A program made the translations under genes and the position numbers. The notes under the pieces were generated by a model. It was not told the origin of the DNA. It made no database searches and saw only the letters and a list, made by a program, of their open reading frames with translations. DNA of 47,946 bases from CAYVBE01 sp964448935 (GTDB taxonomy: Bacteria; Planctomycetota; Brocadiia; SM23-32). Below, one piece after another: positions 23,449 through 32,213 of this stretch (position 1 is its first letter; the number at the start of each line of letters is the position of its first letter). The stretch spans positions 1 through 47,946 of the forward strand of contig CAYVBE010000009.1 of assembly GCA_964448935.1 (NCBI GenBank), in the 5' to 3' direction.

Positions 23449-25115
23449 TCATTGCTCCGTCCCGCCCCTGGCTACCTGGTTGACCGCGTGGGAATGGCCG
23501 GCGGCGGTGATCTTTGCCCGACGGGGTTCCCCGCCCTGGTTGGGCTTCACTTTGTAGCGCACGGTTCCGGGACCGGCGCCCTGCCCTTTCCCCTCTACGA
23601 CAAGCCAGTCGGCGGTGCTTTGCACCGACCATTCCCGGCCCGGCTCCAAGATAACGTGGCACCAGTTCAGGCGGCCCGCGGCGGGGGCCTGGCATTCGGC
23701 CGGTACGAGCCGGTCGGGCAGGAGGCGGATCAGCACGGTCGAGGTGTGCGGCGCCAGGCTTACGAAGTCGCCCACAAGGTTCATCTCCGGGTCCAGCCAG
23801 AGGCCCTCCACGTGCATATTCTGCACGGTGGCCGAATCGTTGGTCAGCAGGCGGACGGGCTCCTCCGCCTCTTCCGCGACGTCGGCGGGGCCGATGAAGG
23901 TGGGAGCGGGGTCCGCCCACGCGAAGTTCTGCTGCCAGTCGGCGATGGAGAATGCGTTCTGGGTCCACTTCGCCGATCCCGTGCCGTGGATGTTCAGGGG
24001 CGCGGGCCGGTACGGGTGGATGAACCGGTTGCCGAGCATCCGCCCGTAATCACACTGCGGCCGGAAAGTCAGCGTGGCCTGCTCCTCGCCCGTGGCACAC
24101 AGCAGGTTGCCCGTGATGCGATGATTCTGCGGCAGGTTGTGACCGCGGCCGGTGCGCTCATAGCTGGATCGGCCACTGAGCAGCAATTGCCCCCTCCGGT
24201 TGCCGTACAGCACGTTATCCCGCACGATGGTCTCGAAGTTGTTGGGCAGAAACAGCCCGTATGCGCCGTTCCGCGCGCAGGTGTTCCGTTCGACCACGCT
24301 GCCCCGGAAGTCGCCCAGGAACTCCAGCCAGATTCCGTGCCCGAGATTCGCCCAAGACCAGGAATTCTCCCGGGTGCGCTCTTTTGCGTGCGGCACCGGT
24401 ATCCGATGGGAGGATTCCAGGTTGCCGCGCACATCCGTGATGATGTGATGGATGAAGTTGCGGTCACAGTTGGTGTAGATGCCCGCCCCGTCATTGAGGG
24501 TCCACATTGCACGTCGTACGGTGTTATATGCCACGTGATTGCCGGGACTTCCGATGAACATACCGGAGTAGCCGGTGCCGTCAATCGTGTTGCCGCGTAT
24601 CCGCAGGTCGCGTGCGTTGTATGCGCATATACCCACGGCGTACCAGCCGGTGGACGCTTCGTAGGCAGGCACCATTCCCGTGTTGCGGATCACGTTGTCG
24701 GCAATCACCGAAGCAGAGCCGTTTTCCGGGTTCTCGTTCCAGGTGATGGCGTTGTTCAGGTTATCGGCGAAGACGTTGCCGATCACCCGCGCGCCGGCCA
24801 CACTCCAGGGGGCGAATATGCCGGAGCCCGCCGTTGCCTCAAAGCGACAGTTCCGGACCTCCGCCGCGCCCGTTATGGTCAGGGCGTTGCCGAGTTGGTG
24901 CTGAAACGAGATGTCCCGGACGGTGCTGCCGTTGACCGTCAGCCCCTTCTCCCGCACCGCTCCCTCGACCAGCAGGTCATTAGGGTCTGTGCCCCCAAGA
25001 GAAGGAGACAGAAAGCCACCAGCAGCAAGCGGACCTCCACCGGTCCGGAACCGCGCTCAAATGCATCTCCGCCCGGCGCAGAACCCGTGTCGCCCGTCTC
25101 CATTTCGCGAGACAT
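23449..25115 (-). pseudogene. Beta-helix protein gene with frameshifted N terminus
   Basis: The body (23449-~24980, about 500 residues) is a right-handed parallel beta-helix: GNALTITGAAEVRNCRF, NVIRNTGMV, GNTIDGTGYSGMFIGSPGNH, NTVRRAMW, VVERNTCARNGAYGLFLPNN, and a C-terminal beta domain. Its frame has no start with a signal peptide. In another frame, ATG at 25115 reads a 58-residue segment with a good signal-peptide core, VRLLLVAFCLLLLGAQT, and stops soon after. Joining the two needs a frameshift near 24980. Even then the usual region between signal peptide and first rung is missing, so a deletion or assembly error is likely. Secreted polysaccharide-binding or lyase function in an intact form (inference). 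Confidence 0.6.
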
Positions 25116-25167
25116 CAATCAGGAGTCTCCGTTTCCAGTCAGTGTTGCCAGCTTACTGCCAATCATC

Positions 25168-25179
25168 CAGGTTAACCTG
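25168..25179. promoter_or_regulatory. Perfect 12-bp palindrome upstream of the beta-helix gene
   Basis: CAGGTTAACCTG is its own reverse complement. On the minus strand TTGACG (25198-25193 region) precedes it, so the palindrome overlaps a possible weak -10 (TTAACC/TAACCT). An operator is possible; nothing else supports it. Confidence 0.35.
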
Positions 25180-25258
25180 CCCGGCAACCACGTCAAGCAC
25201 CCGCCGCACACCTCCCGGTGCAAAGTCAACTGGAATCGGCAACCCGTCGCAGCCGCGG

Positions 25259-28114
25259 TCAGCGCGCCGCTTCGATATCGCGTGGCCGTAGGGCCTCGTA
25301 GTCGAACCAGCGGCCCTCGAACGGGCGGATGAGGGTGGTGTGGACGCGGATTACCAGGCGGTTTCCGGCGGTGTCGAGGCGCTCGGACGCCACCCGCAGG
25401 AGGCGCGGCTCCCACAGAAGCGGCCGGGACGGTCCCCCGTTGATGCTGACCTCGCATGCCTCGTGGAACGGCTGCTCGCTCGTGAACTCCAGCACCACCT
25501 CCCCCCCGTCCGGCAGGTCCGGCAGATCGAAGTCCGTCTCGTACTCCACCACGCCGGCGTAGAACGGCAGCCGGTTGCCCTCGTAGTCCTCGAAGCTACC
25601 CTCCCGGAGGGGATCAACCAGGCGCGGCGGGTCGAGAGCCACGCCGAAGTCCCCGGCCAGGTAGAGGGGATTCACCAATCCGCCGTCCGGCCTCTCGGTG
25701 GTCAGTTCGATCCGGACGGAATTGGCCCCCGGCTTCAGGACGTCGCTGACGTCCACCGCCAGGCTGCCGCGCACGTGGCTGTCGGTCGGCTCGAAGTCCT
25801 CCCGAGTGTAGCCGGCATCGTTCACGCGTACGGTCCATTCTCCGCGCAGCGAACGGGGCTCCATGACCAGCTCCGCCACGCCCTCATAGTCGCAGTCGAA
25901 GCAAGATTCGTACGTCAGCGTCAGCTCGGGCAGACTCCACTCGGACGGGTGGCCGAAGAACTTGTGGTGGCGGGGCTTGAAGGCGAAATCTCCGCGCTCC
26001 AACTGGTCGCAGACAGGCATCGAGGACACCGTGGCGCTCTGCCCGTCCGGAAGGGACATCGTCCACTCGGCCAGCCGCAGCAGGTTGGCGTTCACGGGCC
26101 GGACCTGCGCCGGTCCGCCGAGCGTCACCTCCAGGCGGCCCAGCGGATCGAGCAGCGGCACCTCCCCCTGTGTGGCCTCCACCACGAACGATTCGAACGG
26201 GGCCACGGCCCGCACGAACTCCTCCCCCTCGGCGCGCAGCCGGGGGCCGAGGGTGTCCTCCAGCGGTATCTCTCTCAGGCCGCCCGACCGGGGCCACAGG
26301 GTCAGTTCGTGCGAATCGGCACCCGTGTTCAGCACGAACCAGCGCACGCCCTCCTCCGTGTCCCGGCATGAGACCCAGATGTCCTTCACTTCTTGACCGT
26401 CCTCGCGAACGGACAGCGTGGGAGCCGTCACCTTGCTGAGCGCGGCGCGCAGGTGGCCCTCATCGAATCCGTCTTCGACGCGGATAACCGCCCCGCCCGC
26501 TTCCTCCGACGCCGCAAGCCAGTCGGCCAATGCCCCCTCCGTCCGCCGCATGGGCGGCACCACCACGGCGTCCGCGCGGATGTCCTTGACGCACAGCCGC
26601 CCGTCGGCCCGGTCGGCCTCCTCCAGGATATCCACGTCAACGAGCAGGAATCCGATGTGCTGGCCCATCAGGACCTGCTGCAGGCGCGCGAAGTCTTCGG
26701 CTTGCTCCTGCGTGGGCAGGCCGGGGTTTGGGTCCACCACCAGCACACGCGCATCCGGAACCCCCTCCGTGAGCGCGGCGATCTGCTCGACACGCTCGGA
26801 GAGGCGCCCGAAGTGCTGCCAATACGGCATCTGGAAGAAGAACGATGGCGCCGCGTCGTGTTTGGCCAGCGAGTGCGTGGTGTAGAAGAAGCCGTGGGGC
26901 ACCAGGTGCGTGACGCCCAGGAGCAGCAGGCCTTCAGCAATCGTCTTTGCATCCTGCAGTGTGCCGCTCCAGCCCAGGCTGTGGTAGCACTCGGCCAGCG
27001 CCACCGGTTTGTCGTAGAAGTACGCGCCCGAGGCCGCCGCGACCGCGTTCTGACGCAGATGGGGCTGCAGGAGGTCCATCGGCGCGCCGGCCTTGGTGTG
27101 CCCGGGGTCCCCGCCGGGTATGCCGGCGTAGCGGTGCTGCGACATCCGCCAGACAGCCTTCTCGGTAGCGTAAAGCAGCTCGTTCTCCTCGCACCACCCG
27201 GCATATTGCTCCTCCCACGCCTCGCAGAACAACGCGTACTGCGTATCCCACAGGTCGCCTGCGACCTCGACGTGGCGGGGGTGACTCTCGTCCTGCAGGG
27301 CGTGGAGGACGGGCGGCAGCTCGTAGCCGTTACGGCGGGCGAACTCGCCCGGCACGCGGTCGCTCCACCGGGGCGATGCCTCGTCCGTGAAGATGGCCGG
27401 TATAAGTCCCCCGAAGTGCTCGGAGAACCGCGCCCGGTAGCGCTCGTGCGTCAGGCGCATGAACTCGCGGACCGCTTCCGGAGACATGGTGTCCAGGAAG
27501 TGGTCCCAGTATTTGTAATGCGTGACCTCCACCTGGACGGACGCGAAGATGCGGTGCGGCCGCTCCGGCAGGTCCGCCTCGAGGGTGGGCGTCGGCGTGG
27601 CGGCGAAGTAGCGCTGGTAGGTGTACGGTGTCAGCCCCGCCTCGTAATAGGTCTCTTCCACCAGGACCATGCCGACGTGGTCGGTCAGGTCGCGGGCCTC
27701 CTCCCAGACCGGCTCACCGTCTCGAAGCGGCACGGCGGTGCAGTTGAGCACGGCCCCGCGCGGCAGCTCGATCCGCACATGGCCGCCCGGCACGTCGAGG
27801 GTGGTCTGGTCCAGCCGGGTGGCATGGTGCTGCGGCCGCCCCACCAGCGCCTCTCCCCCCGCCGGCCCGCTGGGATAGGGATACTCATCGTAAAGGCAGA
27901 CCTGCATGCCATGCATCTCCGCAGCCTCCAGCGCCACCCCAACCATCAGGAAGAACCGGTCGGACAGGTACGGCGTGCGCAGCCCCTGTCGGGGGTGGAT
28001 GTAGAACCCCCGGATGCCCTGCTCCGCCATGCAGTTGATCTGCCGGCGGATTTCATCCTCCTGCAGATCATCGTTCCAGAACCAGAACGGGTAGAAGCCC
28101 GCAAGCCGCGGCAT
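25259..28114 (-). CDS. GH106-like (alpha-L-rhamnosidase-type) glycoside hydrolase
   Basis: 951 residues from ATG at 28114 with AGGAGA six nt upstream; the longer open frame to 28354 crosses the promoter and is rejected. The N-terminal TIM-barrel part begins PFWFWNDDLQEDEIRRQINC with GIRGFYIHPRQGL and CLYDEYPYPSG, a pattern of GH106-like proteins. An acidic FTDEASPRW segment follows at about 253, and VALAECYHSLGWSG near 400. The C-terminal ~300 residues look like beta-sandwich carbohydrate-binding domains, ending with a GH2-like jelly-roll. There is no signal peptide, so a cytoplasmic or non-classically exported enzyme is implied. The rhamnose isomerase at 45243 gives weak support for rhamnose metabolism. 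Exact substrate is uncertain. Confidence 0.72.
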   Translation of the reverse strand: MPRLAGFYPFWFWNDDLQEDEIRRQINCMAEQGIRGFYIHPRQGLRTPYLSDRFFLMVGVALEAAEMHGMQVCLYDEYPYPSGPAGGEALVGRPQHHATRLDQTTLDVPGGHVRIELPRGAVLNCTAVPLRDGEPVWEEARDLTDHVGMVLVEETYYEAGLTPYTYQRYFAATPTPTLEADLPERPHRIFASVQVEVTHYKYWDHFLDTMSPEAVREFMRLTHERYRARFSEHFGGLIPAIFTDEASPRWSDRVPGEFARRNGYELPPVLHALQDESHPRHVEVAGDLWDTQYALFCEAWEEQYAGWCEENELLYATEKAVWRMSQHRYAGIPGGDPGHTKAGAPMDLLQPHLRQNAVAAASGAYFYDKPVALAECYHSLGWSGTLQDAKTIAEGLLLLGVTHLVPHGFFYTTHSLAKHDAAPSFFFQMPYWQHFGRLSERVEQIAALTEGVPDARVLVVDPNPGLPTQEQAEDFARLQQVLMGQHIGFLLVDVDILEEADRADGRLCVKDIRADAVVVPPMRRTEGALADWLAASEEAGGAVIRVEDGFDEGHLRAALSKVTAPTLSVREDGQEVKDIWVSCRDTEEGVRWFVLNTGADSHELTLWPRSGGLREIPLEDTLGPRLRAEGEEFVRAVAPFESFVVEATQGEVPLLDPLGRLEVTLGGPAQVRPVNANLLRLAEWTMSLPDGQSATVSSMPVCDQLERGDFAFKPRHHKFFGHPSEWSLPELTLTYESCFDCDYEGVAELVMEPRSLRGEWTVRVNDAGYTREDFEPTDSHVRGSLAVDVSDVLKPGANSVRIELTTERPDGGLVNPLYLAGDFGVALDPPRLVDPLREGSFEDYEGNRLPFYAGVVEYETDFDLPDLPDGGEVVLEFTSEQPFHEACEVSINGGPSRPLLWEPRLLRVASERLDTAGNRLVIRVHTTLIRPFEGRWFDYEALRPRDIEAAR

Positions 28115-28145
28115 GAGAACTCTCCTGTTGATGGTCGTGAGCCGC

Positions 28146-28173
28146 ATTATAGCCGGAGCAGCGGCCCCGTCAA
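28146..28173 (-). promoter_or_regulatory. Promoter of the GH106-like gene
   Basis: Minus strand TTGACG (28173-28168), 16-nt spacer, perfect TATAAT (28151-28146), about 32 nt upstream of the ATG. Confidence 0.7.
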
Positions 28174-28208
28174 AGCTGCTCACCCGGCGGCCGGGACCCA
28201 TGCCGCAG

Positions 28209-28237
28209 TTGAAGGAGCGCCGCAGGTAACGTAAAAT
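28209..28237 (+). promoter_or_regulatory. Promoter of the HzsA-related operon
   Basis: TTGAAG (28209-28214), 17-nt spacer, TAAAAT (28232-28237), divergent from the GH106-like promoter with only 35 bp between the two -35 boxes, so a shared regulator could act on both. Confidence 0.55.
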
Positions 28238-28317
28238 GATTGCGGCTGAAGCAGGAAAGGCGGAATGGCTTTTCCGAACACCGAAGTCGAGTTGGAGAGT
28301 GACGAAGGAGACGACGG

Positions 28318-30849
28318 ATGTCCGATGCTGTACGCCGCAGCCTGTGCGCCGCACTCGCGGCCCTCACAGCGCTCGTGCTTATCACCTCAGCGGACGCCGC
28401 GCACAAGAAAGACAGGCCCACGACTGCCGAGACGCGCGAGTATAACTGGAACTGGCAGAAGGACATCGAAGCGGCCTGGTACGGACCCACCGAGGGCGTG
28501 CTGGAGGAGGCGCTGGCCGGGGCCCTGGCCGACGTGGAGGAGGTCATCTTCGCCGCGCGCGCCAACGGGCGGGACTGGCACTGGTATGCGAACTTCGGCT
28601 ACAACATCTATGGTGAAAACCGGATCTACTTCGGAGGCGAGGGCACCAGGCTCTGCGCCCTGAACCTGCGCACCGGGGAGGTCCGCACCATCCTGGACGA
28701 CCCGGTGGGCGACGTCCGCGACCCCACAGTAAGCTACGACGGCCGAACCATCCTGTTCTCCTACCGCAGGGGCGAGTCGCACCAGTTCCACCTCTACACC
28801 GTCCGGGCCGACGGCTCGGAACTGACCCAGCTCACCGAGGGAAAATACGACGACATCGAGCCCTGCTGGCTGCCCGACGGCGGGATCATGTTTTGTTCCT
28901 CCCGCTGCATGAGGTGGGTGCCCTGCTGGTATTCGCAGGTGGCCATCATGTACCGCTGCGAGGCGGATGGCTCGGACCTGCACCCGGTCAGCTTCGGCGT
29001 GGAAAACGAGAACACGCCCTGGCCCATGCAGGACGGCCGCGTGGCCTACACGCGGTGGGAATACGTGGACCGCAGCCAGACCGCCTACCACGGCCTGTGG
29101 AGCATCAACCCCGACGGCACCCGCCCCGCCCTGCTATACGACAATCTGGGCACCTCCAACCTCTACATTGACGCCAAACCGATCCCCGGCGCGGACAAAA
29201 TGGTGACCATCATCTCGCCGGCCCACGGCCGCAATGAGCACCGGGGGCGGATCGGCATCCTGGACCCGGCCTACGGGCCCGAGGACACGGACGCCGTCCG
29301 CTGGCTGGACCGGGGCTACCCCGGCGAAGCGCCGAAGAAAAAGGGGCACGTGCCGGAGGAGACCTGGCGCGATCCTTATGCGGTGAGCGAAGACTGCTTC
29401 CTGGCCGCCACGCTGGACAGGCTGGCCGTGATGAACGGCGAAGGCGATTACGAGATAATCTACGAACTGCCGGGCGATCTGAATCCGAAATGGAACCTCC
29501 ACGAGCCCCGTCCGCTCGTAGCCCGCCCGCGGGAGCAGGTTATGCCCAGAATGACCGACCCGGAGCAGAAGACGGCCACCATGGTGCTCTCGGACATCTA
29601 CGAGGGCCGGGACATGGAGGGCATCGAGCGGGGGCAGATCAAATCCCTGCTGGTCATGGAGGAGCTTCCCCGGCCGGCCAGCGTCTGCGCCTACGCCGAC
29701 GCCATCTCCAGCGGCCCCAACTACGTGCTGCACCGCATCCTGGGCACGGTGCCGGTGGAGCCGGACGGGTCGGCGCACTTCAAGGTGCCCGCCGGGCGAC
29801 CTATCTTCTTCGTCGCCCAGGACGGTAAGGGCCTGTCGGCCAAGTTCATGGCCAGCTACATCAGCGCTATGCCGGGCGAGCAATCGAGCTGCGTGGGCTG
29901 CCACGAGCGCCGCACACGCACCCCGGAGACAGGCTACGGCGGGCTGACCGTGGCCGGCGTCGAGGAACCCCCGGACGAGATACAGCCCGTCGAGGGCGTG
30001 CCGGAGATCATGGACTACCTGCGGGACATCCAGCCCATCTGGGACGCTAAATGCGTGCGCTGCCACAGCTACGAGAAATATGCCGGCAACGTGATACTGG
30101 AAGGCGACCTGGGCCCCGCGTACTGCCAGAGCTACACCGAGATCAAGCGCCGCCGGCCCGGCAACTACCGCCTGGGCGGCTGCAACCCCGGCTCCGCGCC
30201 GGAGCCCTACTCGGTGGGGTCGGGCAAAAGCCTGCTGGTGAAGAAACTGATGGAAGGCCACAAGGACGTGGAGTTGAGCGGCCGCGAGATGCGTCTGATC
30301 AAGCTGTGGCTCGACTCCGGCACCCCGTTCGCCGGCAGCTACGCCGCCATCGGCAGCGCCAACCGCGACAAGAAGATCAAACTCGACTCGGGAACCAAAA
30401 GGGTCGTCAAGGATCGCTGCGCGCAGTGCCACAAGGGCGCCTGGTGGGAGAAACCCGGCTTCCTGGAGGGGGAGATCCGCAACGCCGGCCGGCGGTTCAA
30501 CATGACGCGGCCGGAGAAGTCCATGGTGCTGCTGGCACCGTTGGCGAAGTCTGCCGGCGGGTTAGGCCTGTGCGAAGCGGAAGAACCGGTCTTCGAAAGC
30601 AAGGAGGACCCGGCCTACCGACTGCTTTTGGACTTCGTGCATAAGGTACAGAAGCAATACGGTCCTCCCCGGTGGTTCCAGGACGGCTTCAAGCCCCGGG
30701 ATTTCTACGTGCGCGAGATGAAGCGCTTCGGCGCGCTGGACGAGGATTTCGACCCGTCCGAGGACAAACTCGATCCCTACGCCACCGACCGGCGGTATTT
30801 CCGCAACATCTACCGCGAGGGACCCGGACCGGTGGATTTTCACCGATAG
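28318..30849 (+). CDS. HzsA-related secreted protein: PD40 propeller plus three haem-c motifs
   Basis: 843 residues from ATG at 28318 (AAGGAG seven nt upstream). A signal peptide (LCAALAALTALVLITSADA) is followed by a TolB/PD40-type beta-propeller over about residues 80-480 (VSYDGRTILFSYRR, LPDGGIMFCSSR). The C-terminal third has three haem c motifs, CVGCH at 525, CVRCH at 579 and CAQCH at 701. This architecture is that of 'HzsA-related' proteins, named for resemblance to the hydrazine synthase alpha subunit and common in Planctomycetota-type genomes; it does not imply hydrazine synthesis. Probably an envelope electron-transfer or oxidoreductase protein. Forms an operon with the propeller lipoprotein and two glycosidases downstream. 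Confidence 0.85.
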   Translation: MSDAVRRSLCAALAALTALVLITSADAAHKKDRPTTAETREYNWNWQKDIEAAWYGPTEGVLEEALAGALADVEEVIFAARANGRDWHWYANFGYNIYGENRIYFGGEGTRLCALNLRTGEVRTILDDPVGDVRDPTVSYDGRTILFSYRRGESHQFHLYTVRADGSELTQLTEGKYDDIEPCWLPDGGIMFCSSRCMRWVPCWYSQVAIMYRCEADGSDLHPVSFGVENENTPWPMQDGRVAYTRWEYVDRSQTAYHGLWSINPDGTRPALLYDNLGTSNLYIDAKPIPGADKMVTIISPAHGRNEHRGRIGILDPAYGPEDTDAVRWLDRGYPGEAPKKKGHVPEETWRDPYAVSEDCFLAATLDRLAVMNGEGDYEIIYELPGDLNPKWNLHEPRPLVARPREQVMPRMTDPEQKTATMVLSDIYEGRDMEGIERGQIKSLLVMEELPRPASVCAYADAISSGPNYVLHRILGTVPVEPDGSAHFKVPAGRPIFFVAQDGKGLSAKFMASYISAMPGEQSSCVGCHERRTRTPETGYGGLTVAGVEEPPDEIQPVEGVPEIMDYLRDIQPIWDAKCVRCHSYEKYAGNVILEGDLGPAYCQSYTEIKRRRPGNYRLGGCNPGSAPEPYSVGSGKSLLVKKLMEGHKDVELSGREMRLIKLWLDSGTPFAGSYAAIGSANRDKKIKLDSGTKRVVKDRCAQCHKGAWWEKPGFLEGEIRNAGRRFNMTRPEKSMVLLAPLAKSAGGLGLCEAEEPVFESKEDPAYRLLLDFVHKVQKQYGPPRWFQDGFKPRDFYVREMKRFGALDEDFDPSEDKLDPYATDRRYFRNIYREGPGPVDFHR

Positions 30850-30892
30850 CCGACCCGCCCCCACCCGGCGCCTGCGCTGAACGAGAGGAACT

Positions 30893-32167
30893 ATGAAAGC
30901 CTGGAAACGCCGTTGCACGCAGCTGATGCTCGCCGCCCTGCTGATTCTCGCCGGATGCTCCGTGGTCATCGAGGGCGCCGAGAACGGCCCCTTCGCCGAA
31001 CCGGGTCAGGAATGGCCCCAGTGGCGGGGCCCGCACCGCAACAATCTGTCGCTCCTGGTGCCGCAAAAGCTCCCCGAAGAGATGCCCGTCGCCTGGGGGC
31101 ACCCCATGGTCGGCCAGACCTACAGCGGCGTGGCGGTGGACGAGGGACTGGTGGTCGCCGTGGACCACGAGCGGGGCAAGCGGGACATCGTGCGGTGCTA
31201 CAACGCCGAGGACGGAAAACTGGTCTGGAAGCAGGAGTGGGAAAACACCTTCATGCAGATGCCCTGGGGCTCCTGCCCCCGCGCGACGCCGGCCATCCAC
31301 GAGGGAATGGTCTACGTCGTGAGTGCGCTGGGGAAGCTGAAGGCATTCAGACTCAAGACCGGCGAACTGGTCTGGGAGAAGGACTACGAGGAGGACTTCG
31401 ACGGCATGTTGCCGATGTGGGGCTACTCGTCCTCACCGCTGGTCGCCGACGGCAAGGTTATCGCCAACCCCGGCGGGATGGACGCCTCCGTGGTGGCGCT
31501 GGACGCGGCCACCGGCGAGATCATCTGGAAGTCCCCCGGCATGGACGCCAACTATGCCAGCTTCATCACCGCAACCGTGGACGGCAAGGAGCAGGTAATC
31601 GGCTACGACCTGGACAACGCCGTCGGGCGCTCCCTGGAAACGGGGGAGATCATCTGGACCAAGTGGCTGCCGCCCAACCAGGGCTTCGTGGTGCCCAGCC
31701 CCGTCGTGGCCGACGGCGCCCTGCTGGTGGATGCGGACGGCTATCTCTACAAGATGACCCTCGGCGAAACCGGCGAGCTGCCGGACGAGTGGGAGGCGGA
31801 GAACGACAGCTTCGACATCGGCGACTCCTCTCCCGTCGTGATCGGCGACGTGGTGCTGGGCGTGACCAGCGATGGCCTGACCGCCGTGGACACCGGAGAC
31901 CTTTCCACGCTCTGGACGCACTCGGAGAGCGAGATCGGCAGCCTGGGCGGCTTCGCCAACATCATCGCGGAAGACGGCCGGGCCCTGGTGCTGGATGAGG
32001 GGGGCGTGCTGCGCCTTTTCGAGTTCGATCGGTCCGGGTGTCGGGAGATCAGCGCCGCCGAGGTCTGCGGGGGCATCCTGGCCCACCCCGCCCTCGTGGA
32101 CGGGCGTCTCTACCTTCGCAGCGGCGGCAAGCTGCTCTGCCGGAAGTTGCCCACCGGCGCACAATGA
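30893..32167 (+). CDS. PQQ-like beta-propeller lipoprotein
   Basis: 424 residues from ATG at 30893 with GAGAGG upstream, 43 nt after the previous stop. The lipobox LILAGC puts the lipidated cysteine at residue 22. EWPQWRGPHRNNLS opens the mature protein, and repeated blades with A-x-D-x-x-T/D-G-x-x-x-W patterns (YNAEDGKLVWKQEW, FRLKTGELVWEKDY, LDAATGEIIWKSPG, SLETGEIIWTKWL) form the propeller. These BamB/PQQ-repeat proteins are abundant in this type of bacterium; the quinone-binding residues of true dehydrogenases cannot be confirmed. Likely an outer-membrane partner of the haem protein or of the glycosidases (inference). Confidence 0.88.
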   Translation: MKAWKRRCTQLMLAALLILAGCSVVIEGAENGPFAEPGQEWPQWRGPHRNNLSLLVPQKLPEEMPVAWGHPMVGQTYSGVAVDEGLVVAVDHERGKRDIVRCYNAEDGKLVWKQEWENTFMQMPWGSCPRATPAIHEGMVYVVSALGKLKAFRLKTGELVWEKDYEEDFDGMLPMWGYSSSPLVADGKVIANPGGMDASVVALDAATGEIIWKSPGMDANYASFITATVDGKEQVIGYDLDNAVGRSLETGEIIWTKWLPPNQGFVVPSPVVADGALLVDADGYLYKMTLGETGELPDEWEAENDSFDIGDSSPVVIGDVVLGVTSDGLTAVDTGDLSTLWTHSESEIGSLGGFANIIAEDGRALVLDEGGVLRLFEFDRSGCREISAAEVCGGILAHPALVDGRLYLRSGGKLLCRKLPTGAQ

Positions 32168-32213
32168 TGATTCTCCTGAGAAGGCTTTTTTGCCATTTTC
32201 ACAGGTCTGCCCG

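Noticed and set aside
28318..30849. Hydrazine synthase (anammox) subunit
   Set aside because: Only a resemblance to the HzsA-related family. The other synthase subunits and anammox genes are absent, and the neighbours are glycosidases.
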